Source of the DNA: DATHBD01 sp035296325
Lineage (GTDB): Bacteria > Actinomycetota > Actinomycetes > Mycobacteriales > Micromonosporaceae
NCBI GenBank assembly: GCA_035296325.1
Contig: DATHBD010000067.1
Span: 33,855 to 97,854, forward strand
Reading direction: 5' to 3'
DNA length: 64,000 nucleotides
This document shows, piece by piece, positions 50,322 through 59,462 of this stretch (positions are counted from its first letter, which is position 1; every line of letters begins with the position of its first letter). The translations under genes were made by a program, and so were the position numbers. The notes beneath the pieces were generated by a model. That model was not told the origin of the DNA and did no database searches. It saw only the letters and a list, made by a program, of their open reading frames with translations.

Positions 50322-51968
50322 TCAGTGGTCGGCGACCCGGCCGGCCGCCACCTCGAGGTGCCGGTTGGTCTCGACCGCGGCCAGCATCCGCCGGTCGTGG
50401 GTCACCAGCAGCAGCGTTCCCGGATAGGTGGCAAGCGCCGACTCCAACTGTTCGATCGCCGGCAGATCCAGGTGGTTCGTCGGCTCGTCCAGGACCAGGA
50501 GGTTCACCCCGCGCGCCTGCAGCAACGCCAGGGCCGCCCGGGTCCGTTCACCGGGGGAGAGGCTGGAGGCGGGGCGCCGCACGTGGTCCGCGCGCAGGCC
50601 GTACTTGGCCAGCAGGGTCCGCACCTCCCCCGGCACCAGGTCCGGCACGGCGGCGCCGAACGACTCCACGATCGGGTGCTCGCCCAGGAAGAGCGCGCGC
50701 GCCTGGTCGATCTCGCCGACCACCACCCCGGGCCCGAGCGAGGCGTGCCCGGAGTCCAGGGGCAGCCGGCCGAGCAGCGCGCCGAGCAGCGTGGACTTGC
50801 CGGAGCCGTTGGCGCCGGTGATCGCCACCCGGTCCGCCCAGTCGATCTGCAGGCTCACCGGCCCGAGGACGAACGTTCCCCGCCGTACCACCGCGCCCCG
50901 CAACGCCGCGACCACCGCACCGGCCCGCGGCGCCGCGGCGATCTCCATCCGCAGGTCCCACTCCTTGCGCGGCTCCTCAACCTCCTCCAGCCGCTCGATC
51001 CGTCGATCGGTCTGGCTGGCCTTGGCGGCCTGCTTCTCCGTCGCCTCCGCGCGGAAATTGCGCCCGAGCTTGTCGTTGTCCGGCGCCTTGCGGCGGGCGT
51101 TCTTCACGCCCTTCTCCATCCACGCGCGCTGGGTGCGGGCCCGCGCTTCCAGCGCACCGCGCGTGTCGGCGTACTCCTCATACTTCTCGCGCGCGTGGCG
51201 GCGCGCGACCTCACGCTCCTCCAGATAGGCCGCGTAGCCACCGCCATAGAGCCGCACCTGCTGCTGGGCCAGGTCCAGTTCCAGCACCCGGGTCACCGTG
51301 CGGGCCAGAAACTCACGATCATGACTGACCAGCACCGCGCCGGCGCGCAGGCCGCCGACGAAGTCCTCGAGGCGCCGCAGACCGTCCAGGTCCAGGTCGT
51401 TGGTCGGTTCGTCCAGCAGGAAGATGTCGTACCGGCTGAGCAGCAGCGACGCCATCCCGGCCCGGGCCGCCTGCCCGCCGGAGAGCCCGGCCATCGGGCG
51501 ATCGAGGTCGACCGCCAGCCCAAGATCGGCCGCCACCTGCTCGGCGCGCTCGTCGAGATCCGCCCCGCCGAGGGTCAGCCAGCGCTCCAGCGCCGTGGCG
51601 TACGCGTCGTCCACCTCGGTGGAGCCGCCGGTGCCCGCCGCCAAGGCCTCCGTCGCCGCGTCGAGGTCGCGGGCGGCGGCGGCGACGCCGGTACGCCGGG
51701 CGAAGAACGCGCGGATCGTCTCGTCCGGCCGGCGCTCCGGCTCCTGCGGCAGGTGCCCGACCGTCGCCGCCGGCGGACTCACCTGGATCGAGCCCTGCTC
51801 CGCCGGCTGGAGCCCGGCAAGGATGCGGAGCAGCGTCGACTTGCCTGCGCCATTCGCCCCGACGAGTCCGACGACATCGCCCGGGGCCACCACGAGCTCC
51901 AACCCGGAGAACAACAGCCGGTCGCCGTGCCCGGCGGCCAGGTCCTTGACGATCAATGTCGCGCTCAT
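50322..51968 (-). CDS. ABC-F family ATP-binding protein
   Basis: A 548-residue protein with two ABC ATPase domains and no membrane segment. Domain 1 has GLVGANGAGKSTLLRILAG, the signature LSGGQAARAGMA and FLLDEPTNDLDLDG. Domain 2 has ITGANGSGKSTLLGALLG, a degenerate signature LSPGERTRAALA and LVLDEPTNHLDLP. The linker between the domains is long and charged. ABC-F proteins act on the ribosome, as translation factors or as target-protection antibiotic resistance factors; which applies is not clear. The start ATG 51968 is preferred over ATG 51980. Confidence 0.93.
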   Translation of the reverse strand: MSATLIVKDLAAGHGDRLLFSGLELVVAPGDVVGLVGANGAGKSTLLRILAGLQPAEQGSIQVSPPAATVGHLPQEPERRPDETIRAFFARRTGVAAAARDLDAATEALAAGTGGSTEVDDAYATALERWLTLGGADLDERAEQVAADLGLAVDLDRPMAGLSGGQAARAGMASLLLSRYDIFLLDEPTNDLDLDGLRRLEDFVGGLRAGAVLVSHDREFLARTVTRVLELDLAQQQVRLYGGGYAAYLEEREVARRHAREKYEEYADTRGALEARARTQRAWMEKGVKNARRKAPDNDKLGRNFRAEATEKQAAKASQTDRRIERLEEVEEPRKEWDLRMEIAAAPRAGAVVAALRGAVVRRGTFVLGPVSLQIDWADRVAITGANGSGKSTLLGALLGRLPLDSGHASLGPGVVVGEIDQARALFLGEHPIVESFGAAVPDLVPGEVRTLLAKYGLRADHVRRPASSLSPGERTRAALALLQARGVNLLVLDEPTNHLDLPAIEQLESALATYPGTLLLVTHDRRMLAAVETNRHLEVAAGRVADH

Positions 51969-52064
51969 CAGGATGCACATGCTATCCGCTGCCGGCGGCG
52001 TGCCCGGCGGGCGTGGCCGGCGGCCGACGGGGCAGCTGGCCGGCCTGGGTGGCAGACTGATCGC

Positions 52065-52904
52065 GTGCTGCCCCCCGACACTCACGTGCACAGCGAGTGG
52101 TCCTGGGACGCGGTCGACGGCTCGATGGAGCGCACCTGTGCCGAGGCGGTGAGGGTCGGCCTGCCGGCGATCGCGTTCACCGAGCACACCGACTTCACCA
52201 GCTGGCTCGTCGACCCGACCGCCGTTGGCGCCCTGCCGGCGCACCTGCGCGGCATGGTCGGTCCGGACGGCCTGCTGCGCCATCCCCCGCTCGACGTCAA
52301 CGGGTACCTGGAATCGCTGCAACGCTGCCGGGACCGGTTCCCCGAACTCCGGATCTTCTCCGGGCTCGAGGTGGGTGAGGCGCACTGGTGCGCCGAGCCG
52401 GTGCGTGCGCTGCTCGCGTCCGAGCCGTTCGAGCGGGTGCTGGGCTCGCTGCATTCCCTGCGGCTGGACGGGGAGTACCGGCTCATCGACAATCTCCGGC
52501 CCCGGCCCGGATCGGCGTGGATCCTGCGGGAGTACCTCGCGGAGCTGCTCCGGATGGTCGAGTCCTCGGATGCGTTTCTCGTGCTGGCCCACATCGACTA
52601 CCCACTGCGCCGATGGGGGCCGACGGAAGGCGCGTACCGGCCGGCGGCATTCGAGGAGCAGTACCGGGCGGTGCTGCGCGCGCTGGCCCAGGGCGGCCGG
52701 GTGTTGGAGGTGAACACCCGGGTGCCGCTGCATCCCGAGGTGGTGCGCTGGTGGCACGAGGTCGGGGGTACAGCGGTGGCGTTCGGCAGCGACGCTCACG
52801 TCCCGTGGGCGGTCGGGTCCGGGTTCCAGGAGGCGGCCGCGATGGTGGAGGCGCACGGGTTCCGGGCCGGCCGACACCCGTACGACTTCTGGGTCCGGGG
52901 TTAG
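52065..52904 (+). CDS. PHP-domain phosphoesterase, histidinol-phosphatase-like
   Basis: A 279-residue PHP protein. Metal motifs are DTHVHSEWSWD at the start, ITFTEHTDF-type AFTEHTDFTSW, the Glu in FSGLEVGEAHW, LGSLHSLRLDG, LAHIDYPL, and the C-terminal FGSDAHVPWAVG. The order is that of histidinol phosphatase (HisK type) and related phosphoesterases. No histidine gene is near, so the substrate is open. GTG 52065 follows a -10-like CAGACT 6 nt upstream, which suggests a leaderless mRNA. It is divergent from the ABC-F gene. Confidence 0.87.
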   Translation: MLPPDTHVHSEWSWDAVDGSMERTCAEAVRVGLPAIAFTEHTDFTSWLVDPTAVGALPAHLRGMVGPDGLLRHPPLDVNGYLESLQRCRDRFPELRIFSGLEVGEAHWCAEPVRALLASEPFERVLGSLHSLRLDGEYRLIDNLRPRPGSAWILREYLAELLRMVESSDAFLVLAHIDYPLRRWGPTEGAYRPAAFEEQYRAVLRALAQGGRVLEVNTRVPLHPEVVRWWHEVGGTAVAFGSDAHVPWAVGSGFQEAAAMVEAHGFRAGRHPYDFWVRG

Positions 52905-52910
52905 CCGCGG

Positions 52911-53156
52911 CTACTGCAGGTAGCCTTCGACCTCGTCCACCGGTCGTGCCTCGACCGACGCCGGATCTGCGCCCTGGCCGCGGGCGGCGCGTCGACGGCG
53001 CAACAGGTCCCAGCACTGGTCCAGCGCCTCCTCCAGCTTGCGCAGCTTGGCGTGCTCCTCGTCGGCGGAGATCTCACCAGCCGACAGTTGCCCGCGCAGT
53101 CGGTGCTCCTCTTCGACCAGTTCGGAGATCCGGCCCAGCACGTTTTCGTCGCTCAT
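52911..53156 (-). CDS. DUF2630 family protein
   Basis: An 81-residue helical protein with the DUF2630 core: ISELVEEEHRLRGQLSAGEISADEEHAKLRKLEEALDQCWDLLRRRRAAR. The sequence ends ASVEARPVDEVEGYLQ, also typical. Members are short actinobacterial proteins of unknown role. It converges on the PHP gene with a 6-bp gap. Confidence 0.9.
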   Translation of the reverse strand: MSDENVLGRISELVEEEHRLRGQLSAGEISADEEHAKLRKLEEALDQCWDLLRRRRAARGQGADPASVEARPVDEVEGYLQ

Positions 53157-53650
53157 GGGAGGAGCTTCGCATGCCGCCGGCGGGCCCCCCGCGCTGAGGT
53201 CACCGGAACGCGGCGTAGCCGGTACCGGTGCCGACCGTGTCGACCGTCCCGATCGTCGCGTGAATGGTCTCGTTGAGCAGCAGGGTCGATTCGGCGGTGC
53301 TGTGCGGCGACGGTGTCGACGGTGAGGCCGTCCACGCCATAGGTGCCACGCTGTGACTGTTGCCGGCCGAGGCGACGACGGCGTCGGCGACGGTACATCT
53401 CACTGCGCGGAAAAAAAGTCGGATCTTTATAGCTGCCGATATTCGGCGCGCGGAACGGCGGGGGGATCATGCCGTGTCAATATGGACGAAGTAAAACGAA
53501 GGTCTCCTATCATTCGTTGACATCGATTGTCGGCGCCGCTACATTCCAACCGATCCGCCAACCGCAACGGCCCCGTCGCCATGTGGCCAGTCTGCTGTTC
53601 GCTCGGTCGATTATCCGCTAATCGTCGTAGTTCTCCCTGAAGGGTCCGCC
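53157..53650. other. Region upstream of the RTX gene; weak minus-strand ORF inside
   Basis: No well-supported gene. A 67-codon minus-strand frame at 53200-53403 has plausible composition (NETIHATIGTVDTVGTGTGY) but no ribosome binding site or family match, so it is not called. The part 53400-53640 is AT-rich for this genome and contains a seven-A tract near 53411-53417 and TCTTTATAG near 53424. It probably carries the RTX gene promoter. Confidence 0.4.
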
Positions 53651-54793
53651 ATGGCTGTTCGCCGCAAGCCCATGTTCAAGCTGCTTGGAATCGTCTTTTC
53701 GGTTGGATTGTTCGGCCTGGGGGCGGTAGCGCTTCCAATGACCGGCGCCAATGCAACAACCGCTACGACCCCCGTGTGCAACCTCTTGACCGCTACCATC
53801 GTCGGCACGGCCGGGGACGACAGAATCCTTGGTACGCCGGGTCCGGACGTCATTGCGACCCTGGCCGGTGACGACTTTGTGATCGGGCTCGGCGGCAACG
53901 ACACCATCTGCCTCGGCCCCGGTGCGGACGTCGTGGGCGCGGGCGAGGGCAACGACTGGGTGGACGGCGAAGAGGGTCGCGACACCGTGCACGGCGAGGC
54001 GGGCGACGACACCCTGATCGGCAGCCAGGGGATCGACACCGTTGCCGGCGGACCGGGCGACGACACCGTGCGTGGCGGCGACGGCGCGGACGACCTCGCT
54101 GGCGGCGAAGGCGCCGACACGATCAACGGTGGACCGGACGGCGACTCGATCCAGGGCGGCCCCGGTGCCGACACCATCAACGGCGGAGTCGGGCCGGACG
54201 TCATCTCCGGTGGCGCTGACGCGGACACGATCAGCGGCGACGAGGGTGCCGACACGATCGCGGGCGATGCGGGTAACGACACCATCAACGGCGACGAAGG
54301 TGCGGACAACATTTCCGGCGAAGCCGACAATGACACCATCAATGGCGGCATCGGCCCGGACACCATTTCGGGTGGCCCCGGTAACGACACCATCAACGGC
54401 GATGAGGGCGTGGACAACCTCTCCGGCGACGCCGGTAATGACACCGTGAACGGTAACGAGGGCGCAGACACCATCTCCGGCGGTGCCGGCAACGACACGG
54501 TCAATGGCGGCGAGGGCGCCGACAACGTTTCCGGCGATGCCGGCGATGACTCGGTCAACGGTGAGGAAGGCGCTGACACGCTCAACGGCGGCCCCGGCAC
54601 CGACAAGGTTTCCGGCGGCAATGGTCCGGACAATGTCGAGGGTGGCCTGGGCGATGACACGCTGACCGGCGAGAACGGCCCCGACACGCTGAAGGACAAT
54701 GGCGGCGCGGCTGACTCCGGTGACGGTGGCAACGGCCCGGACAACTGCTCCAGCTCGATCGAAAAGCGCCTCAACTGCGAGACGATCGCCTGA
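53651..54793 (+). CDS. Secreted RTX-type calcium-binding repeat protein
   Basis: A 380-residue protein with a signal peptide (LLGIVFSVGLFGLGAVALPMTGANA) and then about 300 residues of nonapeptide repeats of the GGxGxDxUx type (GGPGDDTVRGGDGADDLAGG, GDEGADTIAGDAGNDTINGD). Each turn of such a beta-roll binds Ca2+ outside the cell. The tail ends in a Cys pair (NCSSSIEKRLNCETIA). There is no adhesin, toxin or protease domain, so the protein may be structural. The repeats give long false frames on the other strand. ATG 53651 follows GAAGGG. Confidence 0.92.
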   Translation: MAVRRKPMFKLLGIVFSVGLFGLGAVALPMTGANATTATTPVCNLLTATIVGTAGDDRILGTPGPDVIATLAGDDFVIGLGGNDTICLGPGADVVGAGEGNDWVDGEEGRDTVHGEAGDDTLIGSQGIDTVAGGPGDDTVRGGDGADDLAGGEGADTINGGPDGDSIQGGPGADTINGGVGPDVISGGADADTISGDEGADTIAGDAGNDTINGDEGADNISGEADNDTINGGIGPDTISGGPGNDTINGDEGVDNLSGDAGNDTVNGNEGADTISGGAGNDTVNGGEGADNVSGDAGDDSVNGEEGADTLNGGPGTDKVSGGNGPDNVEGGLGDDTLTGENGPDTLKDNGGAADSGDGGNGPDNCSSSIEKRLNCETIA

Positions 54794-54863
54794 TCGGAGT
54801 TTTTCCTCCGGGCTTGGCGCCGGCTGACGAAAATTGTTGAGCATGGCGGCAACGCGGTAAATA

Positions 54864-54898
54864 GTGCCGCTCGGGTACCCCAGGTGCCCGGGCGGCAC
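54864..54898. terminator. Bidirectional terminator between RTX gene and EAL-HDOD gene
   Basis: A 15-bp stem with G-U pairs (GTGCCGCTCGGGTAC / GTGCCCGGGCGGCAC) and loop CCCAG, followed by TT. It lies between convergent genes. Confidence 0.75.
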
Positions 54899-54916
54899 TT
54901 CCGCGTCGGTGCCGGC

Positions 54917-56083
54917 CTATCGGTGCGGCGGCGCCACCAGGGAGGGCAGGTCGCTCGACTCGTACGCGAACACGAGCGACAGCAGTTCACCAAGTGGCCC
55001 GGTGCCGGCGACCAGCGCCTCGGTCACTTCGTAGCTGAGTGGCAGCCGGGGGGCGAGTTCCGCCGCCGGCTCGCCCAGCAACTCCGCGGCGGCCGAGATG
55101 AGCCCCACGGTGTAGGCAGGCTCCGGCGGTACACCGAGCCGCTCCGCGAGGTTCTGGCACATCCGGGCGCGCCGCACCGCCGGGGACAGTCCGGTCTCGT
55201 CGCCGTGGTGCAGGTCGCTGACGAGCATCAGCGCCGCCCAGTCCCGGAGGCGTTCGATGCCGAGCAGCATCACGGCCTCGTGCACTGACGACACCTGGAC
55301 GGGCAGACCCAGGGCGTCCGCGTTGGCCGCGGCGAGCAGCCGCATACTCAGCGCGGGATCGCCGGTGACCAGCGCGATGACCTGCGGCAGCGGGGCGCTC
55401 GGGCTGACCAGGAGGGTGAGCAGTTCGACGCGGCGCACCCGCGATGGCGCGAGCGCGAGCGCGGAGACCACCTGGGGGTGGCCCAGCACATACCCCTGGA
55501 AATAGTCGAAGCCCAGCTCGCGCGCCACGCGCAGGTGCTCGTCGGTCTCCAGCCGCTCGGCGACGAGCCTGACATGTGGGTACTGGCGGCAGGCCGCGAC
55601 CGTGGCGGCGACCTCGGTCGGGTCGGCATCCAGGGTGTCGATCTTGACGTAGGTCGCGAGCCGGAGCAGCCGCTCATGCCCCAGGCCGAAGACGAAGTCG
55701 TCCAGGGCGATCTCGTACCCCTGTCTGACCAGGGCGGCGACGCCGGAGATGACCTCGTCGTCCACGTCGACGGTTTCCAACACCTCCAGGATCACCTGGT
55801 CCGCGTCGAACGGCAGCGGCAGCTCGCCGACCAGGAACTCACGGGTGAGGTTGATGAAGCAGCGCCGGTCGCCAACCAGCGGCGCGATGCCGATCTCGGT
55901 GAACGCCGTGATCAGCACCTGGCTGGTGGCGTACGCGCCCCGCTCGGCTGCCTCCACCGCGTCGGCGTCGCCGCGGAACAACAGCTCGTAGCCCATGAGC
56001 TGACCCGCCCGGTCGTACACCGGTTGGCGCCCGACATGGACCGCGCCGGAGGCGCTCGAGATCGAGCTGGGGGACACCCGCAT
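54917..56083 (-). CDS. EAL-HDOD (YuxH-like) signalling protein
   Basis: A 388-residue protein. The N-terminal EAL domain begins HVGRQPVYDRAGQLMGYELLFRG and contains IALDDFVFGLGHERLL and VAERLETDEHL. The first motif reads ELL and not EAL, as in the YuxH group, which is thought not to cleave c-di-GMP. The C-terminal HDOD domain covers about 200-388 (PQVIALVTGDPALSMRLLAAANA, VHEAVMLLGIERLRDWAALMLVSD). It may bind c-di-GMP and regulate a partner. It is divergent from the receiver-flavoprotein gene. Confidence 0.9.
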   Translation of the reverse strand: MRVSPSSISSASGAVHVGRQPVYDRAGQLMGYELLFRGDADAVEAAERGAYATSQVLITAFTEIGIAPLVGDRRCFINLTREFLVGELPLPFDADQVILEVLETVDVDDEVISGVAALVRQGYEIALDDFVFGLGHERLLRLATYVKIDTLDADPTEVAATVAACRQYPHVRLVAERLETDEHLRVARELGFDYFQGYVLGHPQVVSALALAPSRVRRVELLTLLVSPSAPLPQVIALVTGDPALSMRLLAAANADALGLPVQVSSVHEAVMLLGIERLRDWAALMLVSDLHHGDETGLSPAVRRARMCQNLAERLGVPPEPAYTVGLISAAAELLGEPAAELAPRLPLSYEVTEALVAGTGPLGELLSLVFAYESSDLPSLVAPPHR

Positions 56084-56239
56084 GGCCGGCCTATCGGCGG
56101 GAACGCCCCCGGGATGAGGACTCTGGTGCCGGCAATCGTCGGTTCTCCCCGCCCACCGGAGGCCGCCCTGGCGTCGCGCCGGCACGCAGGGAAGACTGAA
56201 CGGGTCGTTGCCCGTGCGGCGACGGGAACGGAGGACCCA

Positions 56240-57898
56240 GTGAGCCGTCCAGTGCTGCTGACCGTCGACGACGACCCGGCCGTGTCCCGAGCCGTCGCCC
56301 GGGATCTGCGGCGCCGTTACGGCGAGCAGTACCAGATCGTGCGGGCGTCCTCCGGCGGCGAGGCGCTCGACGCGCTGCGCGAGCTCAAGCTGCGCGGCGG
56401 TCGGGTGGCGGCGATGCTCGCCGACTACCGGATGCCCGAGATGAGCGGCATCGAGTTCCTGGAGCAGGCGATGGACCTGTTCCCGAAGGCGCGACGGGCG
56501 CTGCTCACGGCGTACGCGGACACCGATGCGGCAATTCAGGCCATCAACGTCGTGGACGTGGACCACTATCTGCTCAAACCGTGGGATCCGCCGGAGGAGA
56601 AGCTCTACCCGGTGGTTGACGAGCTGCTGGAAACCTGGCGGGCGGCGGGGGACCGGGAGGTGGCTGACATGAAGGTCGTCGGGCACCGGTGGAGTGCGCC
56701 CTCCTACGAGATCCGCGACTTCTTCGCGCGCAACCTCGTGCCGTACCGGTGGTATTCGGCGGACGAGCCGGATGGCCGCCGCCTGCTGGAGGCCGCCGGC
56801 GTCGGGCCGGCGTCGATCCCGCTCGTGGTGACCCCGAGTGGGCGCGCCCTGGCACTGCCGAGCACGACGGACCTGGCATCCGCGGCCGGCCTGTCCACGG
56901 CGGCCGGGCGGGACTTCTACGACGTGATCATCATCGGCGGCGGCCCGGCCGGTCTTGGCGCCGCGGTGTACGCCGCCTCGGAGGGCCTCCGGACCGTGCT
57001 CGTCGAGCGCCGCGCGACGGGTGGGCAGGCCGGTCAGAGTTCCCGGATCGAGAACTACCTCGGATTTCCGGACGGGGTGTCGGGTGCCCAGCTGACCGAG
57101 CGGGCGCGCCGGCAGGCAAGCAAGTTCGGCGCGGAGGTGCTCACCGCGCGGGACGTGGTCGGTCTGCAGAGCAGTGGCTCCGGCCAGCTCGTGCGCTTTG
57201 CCGACGGTCAGGAACTCGCCGGCCACGCCGTCATCATGGCGACCGGCGTCGCGTACCGGCCGCTGGACGTACCAGGCATCGCCGACCTGGTCGGCTGCGG
57301 CGTCTACTACGGCTCCGCTTCGACGGAGGCGGTGGCGTGCGAGGGGACTGACGTCTTCATCGTCGGCGGCGCCAACTCCGCCGGCCAGGCGGCGGTGTTC
57401 TTCGCCCGGTTCGCCCGGAGCGTGACGATCGTCGTGCGCGGGGATTCGCTGGAAAACTCCATGTCGTACTACCTGATCCAGCAACTCGCCGCGATCGGCA
57501 ACGTCCGGGTCCTGGCGCAGACCGAGGTGGTCGCGGTGCATGGCGACGGCCACCTGGATGCGCTGACGCTGCGCGACAACAAGGCCGGCACACAGCAGGA
57601 GGTGTCGGCCGAGTACCTCTTCATCTTCATCGGCGCGGAACCGCGCACAGATTGGCTCGGCGAGGCGCTCGACCGCGACGAGCGGGGCTTTCTGCGCACC
57701 GGGCCGGATCTGCTCACCGCCGGGCAGCGACCGGTCGGCTGGGATCGCGACCGTGATCCGTTCTATCTGGAGTGCAGCGTGCCCGGCATCTTCGCCGCTG
57801 GCGACGTGCGGGCCAACTCGGTGAAGCGGGTGGCGTCAGCCGTCGGTGAAGGCGCGATGGCGGTGACCCTGGTGCACCGTTACCTGGAGGCCCAGTGA
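56240..57898 (+). CDS. Receiver domain fused to thioredoxin-reductase-like flavoprotein
   Basis: A 552-residue protein. The N-terminal receiver has D62 in AAMLADYRMPEMSG and the Lys in LLKPWDPPEEKL. A thioredoxin-like linker domain lies about 145-215. The FAD/NAD(P)H domain has IIIGGGPAGLGAAVYAASEGLRT, GGQAGQSSRIENYLGFP and VFIVGGANSAGQAAVFF. The place of the redox CATC of true thioredoxin reductase reads VYYGSASTEA, so both Cys are lost. It probably transfers electrons elsewhere or senses redox state. GTG 56240 follows GGAGG. The partner kinase is 100 bp downstream, after the repeat mini-ORF. Confidence 0.88.
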   Translation: MSRPVLLTVDDDPAVSRAVARDLRRRYGEQYQIVRASSGGEALDALRELKLRGGRVAAMLADYRMPEMSGIEFLEQAMDLFPKARRALLTAYADTDAAIQAINVVDVDHYLLKPWDPPEEKLYPVVDELLETWRAAGDREVADMKVVGHRWSAPSYEIRDFFARNLVPYRWYSADEPDGRRLLEAAGVGPASIPLVVTPSGRALALPSTTDLASAAGLSTAAGRDFYDVIIIGGGPAGLGAAVYAASEGLRTVLVERRATGGQAGQSSRIENYLGFPDGVSGAQLTERARRQASKFGAEVLTARDVVGLQSSGSGQLVRFADGQELAGHAVIMATGVAYRPLDVPGIADLVGCGVYYGSASTEAVACEGTDVFIVGGANSAGQAAVFFARFARSVTIVVRGDSLENSMSYYLIQQLAAIGNVRVLAQTEVVAVHGDGHLDALTLRDNKAGTQQEVSAEYLFIFIGAEPRTDWLGEALDRDERGFLRTGPDLLTAGQRPVGWDRDRDPFYLECSVPGIFAAGDVRANSVKRVASAVGEGAMAVTLVHRYLEAQ

Positions 57899-57999
57899 GT
57901 GCGAGGAGTGAGCTTGCGAGCCCCGGAGCACGAACCCAGGAGGCCGTGAGTGCGAGGAGTGAGCTTGCGAGCCCCGGAGCACGAACCCAGGAGGCCTAG
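57895..57999 (+). repeat. Tandem repeat of two 51-bp units forming a 34-codon mini-ORF
   Basis: Two copies of the unit GTGAGTGCGAGGAGTGAGCT continuing to CACGAACCCAGGAGGCC. The unit is 17 codons long, so the array stays in frame and encodes VSARSELASPGARTQEA twice, ending in TAG. The GTG overlaps the stop of the flavoprotein gene, and the TAG shares its last base with the GTG of the kinase gene. CCAGGAGG at the unit end serves as ribosome binding site. Related to the array at 46093-46201. Confidence 0.85.
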
Positions 58000-59438
58000 T
58001 GAGTGCGACGGAACCTGTGCGGCTTTCCCCGGCGGAGCTGAAGACGCTCTTCCTCTTCGAGTCCCTCGATGACGGGCAGCTCCGCTGGCTCGCCGACCAC
58101 GGCGACGTGCGGGCCTTCCCGGCCGGGACGGTGGTCCTCGAGGAGGGCGAGCCGGCCGAGTATCTGACGCTGCTGCTCTCCGGCACGATCGCGTGGTCCC
58201 GCAAGGTCCAGGACCACGAAGTCGAGACCAGCCGGACGGATCAGCGCGGTGTGTACGCCGGCGCGATGCAGGCGTACATCCGCGGGCCGCAGGCGCAGCA
58301 TCAGTACACCGGCACGCTGCGGGCGATCTCCGACATCGAGCTGCTGTTCCTGCCGGCCGACGATTTCGGTTCGGAGATGCGGCGGTGGTTCCCGATGGCG
58401 ATCCACCTGCTGGAGGGATTGTTCTTCGGGATGCGGAACACCCAGACGATCATCGGTCAGCGCGAGCACCTCCTGGCACTGGGTTCGCTGTCGGCCGGAC
58501 TCATGCACGAGCTCAACAACCCGGCGGCGGCCACGGCACGGGCCGCTTCCGCGCTTCGGGAGCGGGTCGCCGGCATGCGGCACAAGTTGACGCTGCTTGC
58601 CGAGGGCGAGATCAATCCGGTGCACCTGCGGCACCTGCTCGCGCTGCAGGAGGCGATCCTGGAGAAGGCCGCCAAGGCGCCGAAGCTCACCGCACTTGAG
58701 GTGGCCGACCGCGAGGACGAGGTCGGCGACTGGCTCGACGCCCACCAGGTCACCGACGGGTGGAACATTGCTCCGATCTTCGTGGCCGGCGGTGTGGACA
58801 CGGGCTGCCTGGACGACATCGCGGGCACCATCGAGCCGGACCTGCTCGACCAGTCGCTGCGCTGGCTCGCCTACACCCTGGAGACCGATCAGCTGACCAG
58901 CGACATCGAGGAGGCGAGCGCCCGGATCACCTCCCTGGTCGGGGCGGTCAAGCAGTACTCCCAGATCGATCGGGCCACGCACCAGTGGATCGATGTCCAC
59001 GATGGGCTCGACAGCACCATGGTGATGCTGGCGCACAAGGTTCCAGCCGGCATCACGGTGGTCAAGGCGTACGACCGGACGTTGCCCGCGATTCCCGCCC
59101 ACCCGGCCGAGCTGAACCAGGTGTGGACCAACCTGATCGACAACGCGGTGCAGGCGATGGGGGAGAGCGGCACCCTGACCCTCCGGACCGCATCGGACCA
59201 TGAAGGAATCCTCGTGGAGATCGGAGACACCGGGCCGGGTGTACCGGAGGCGTTGCAACGACGGGTCTTCGAGCCCTTCTTCACCACCAAGCCGGTCGGC
59301 CAGGGCACCGGACTCGGCTTGGACATCTCGTACCGCATCGTGGTCAACCGGCACGGTGGCGACCTGAGCCTGACGTCGGTGCCGGGGGACACCCGGTTCC
59401 AGATCCGGTTGCCGCTGCGCGAGCCGGCCTCGAACTGA
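57999..59438 (+). CDS. Histidine kinase with N-terminal cyclic-nucleotide-binding-like domain
   Basis: A 479-residue soluble kinase. The first 130 residues are a cNMP-binding fold (FESLDDGQLRWLADHGDVRAFPAGTVVLEEGEPAEYLTLLLSG). The HisKA site is LSAGLMHELNNPAAATARA (His170), followed by an unusually long helical insert. The ATPase domain has WTNLIDNAVQAMGESG (N box), IGDTGPGVPEAL (G1) and GTGLGLDISYRIV (G2). The cNMP-type domain may sense a nucleotide or act only as scaffold. It is coupled to the receiver-flavoprotein, a probable target. GTG 57999 directly follows the repeat. Confidence 0.9.
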   Translation: MSATEPVRLSPAELKTLFLFESLDDGQLRWLADHGDVRAFPAGTVVLEEGEPAEYLTLLLSGTIAWSRKVQDHEVETSRTDQRGVYAGAMQAYIRGPQAQHQYTGTLRAISDIELLFLPADDFGSEMRRWFPMAIHLLEGLFFGMRNTQTIIGQREHLLALGSLSAGLMHELNNPAAATARAASALRERVAGMRHKLTLLAEGEINPVHLRHLLALQEAILEKAAKAPKLTALEVADREDEVGDWLDAHQVTDGWNIAPIFVAGGVDTGCLDDIAGTIEPDLLDQSLRWLAYTLETDQLTSDIEEASARITSLVGAVKQYSQIDRATHQWIDVHDGLDSTMVMLAHKVPAGITVVKAYDRTLPAIPAHPAELNQVWTNLIDNAVQAMGESGTLTLRTASDHEGILVEIGDTGPGVPEALQRRVFEPFFTTKPVGQGTGLGLDISYRIVVNRHGGDLSLTSVPGDTRFQIRLPLREPASN

Positions 59439-59462
59439 GCCGCCGACCCGAGGACTGACATC

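Noticed and set aside
53200..53403. 67-codon minus-strand frame between DUF2630 and the RTX gene
   Set aside because: Composition is plausible, but there is no ribosome binding site, no family match and no partner.
53611..54993. Long open frames on the minus strand across the RTX gene (over 400 codons)
   Set aside because: They arise because the repeated Asp/Gly codons of the RTX repeat leave no stops on the other strand; the plus-strand product has a signal peptide and real nonapeptide repeats.
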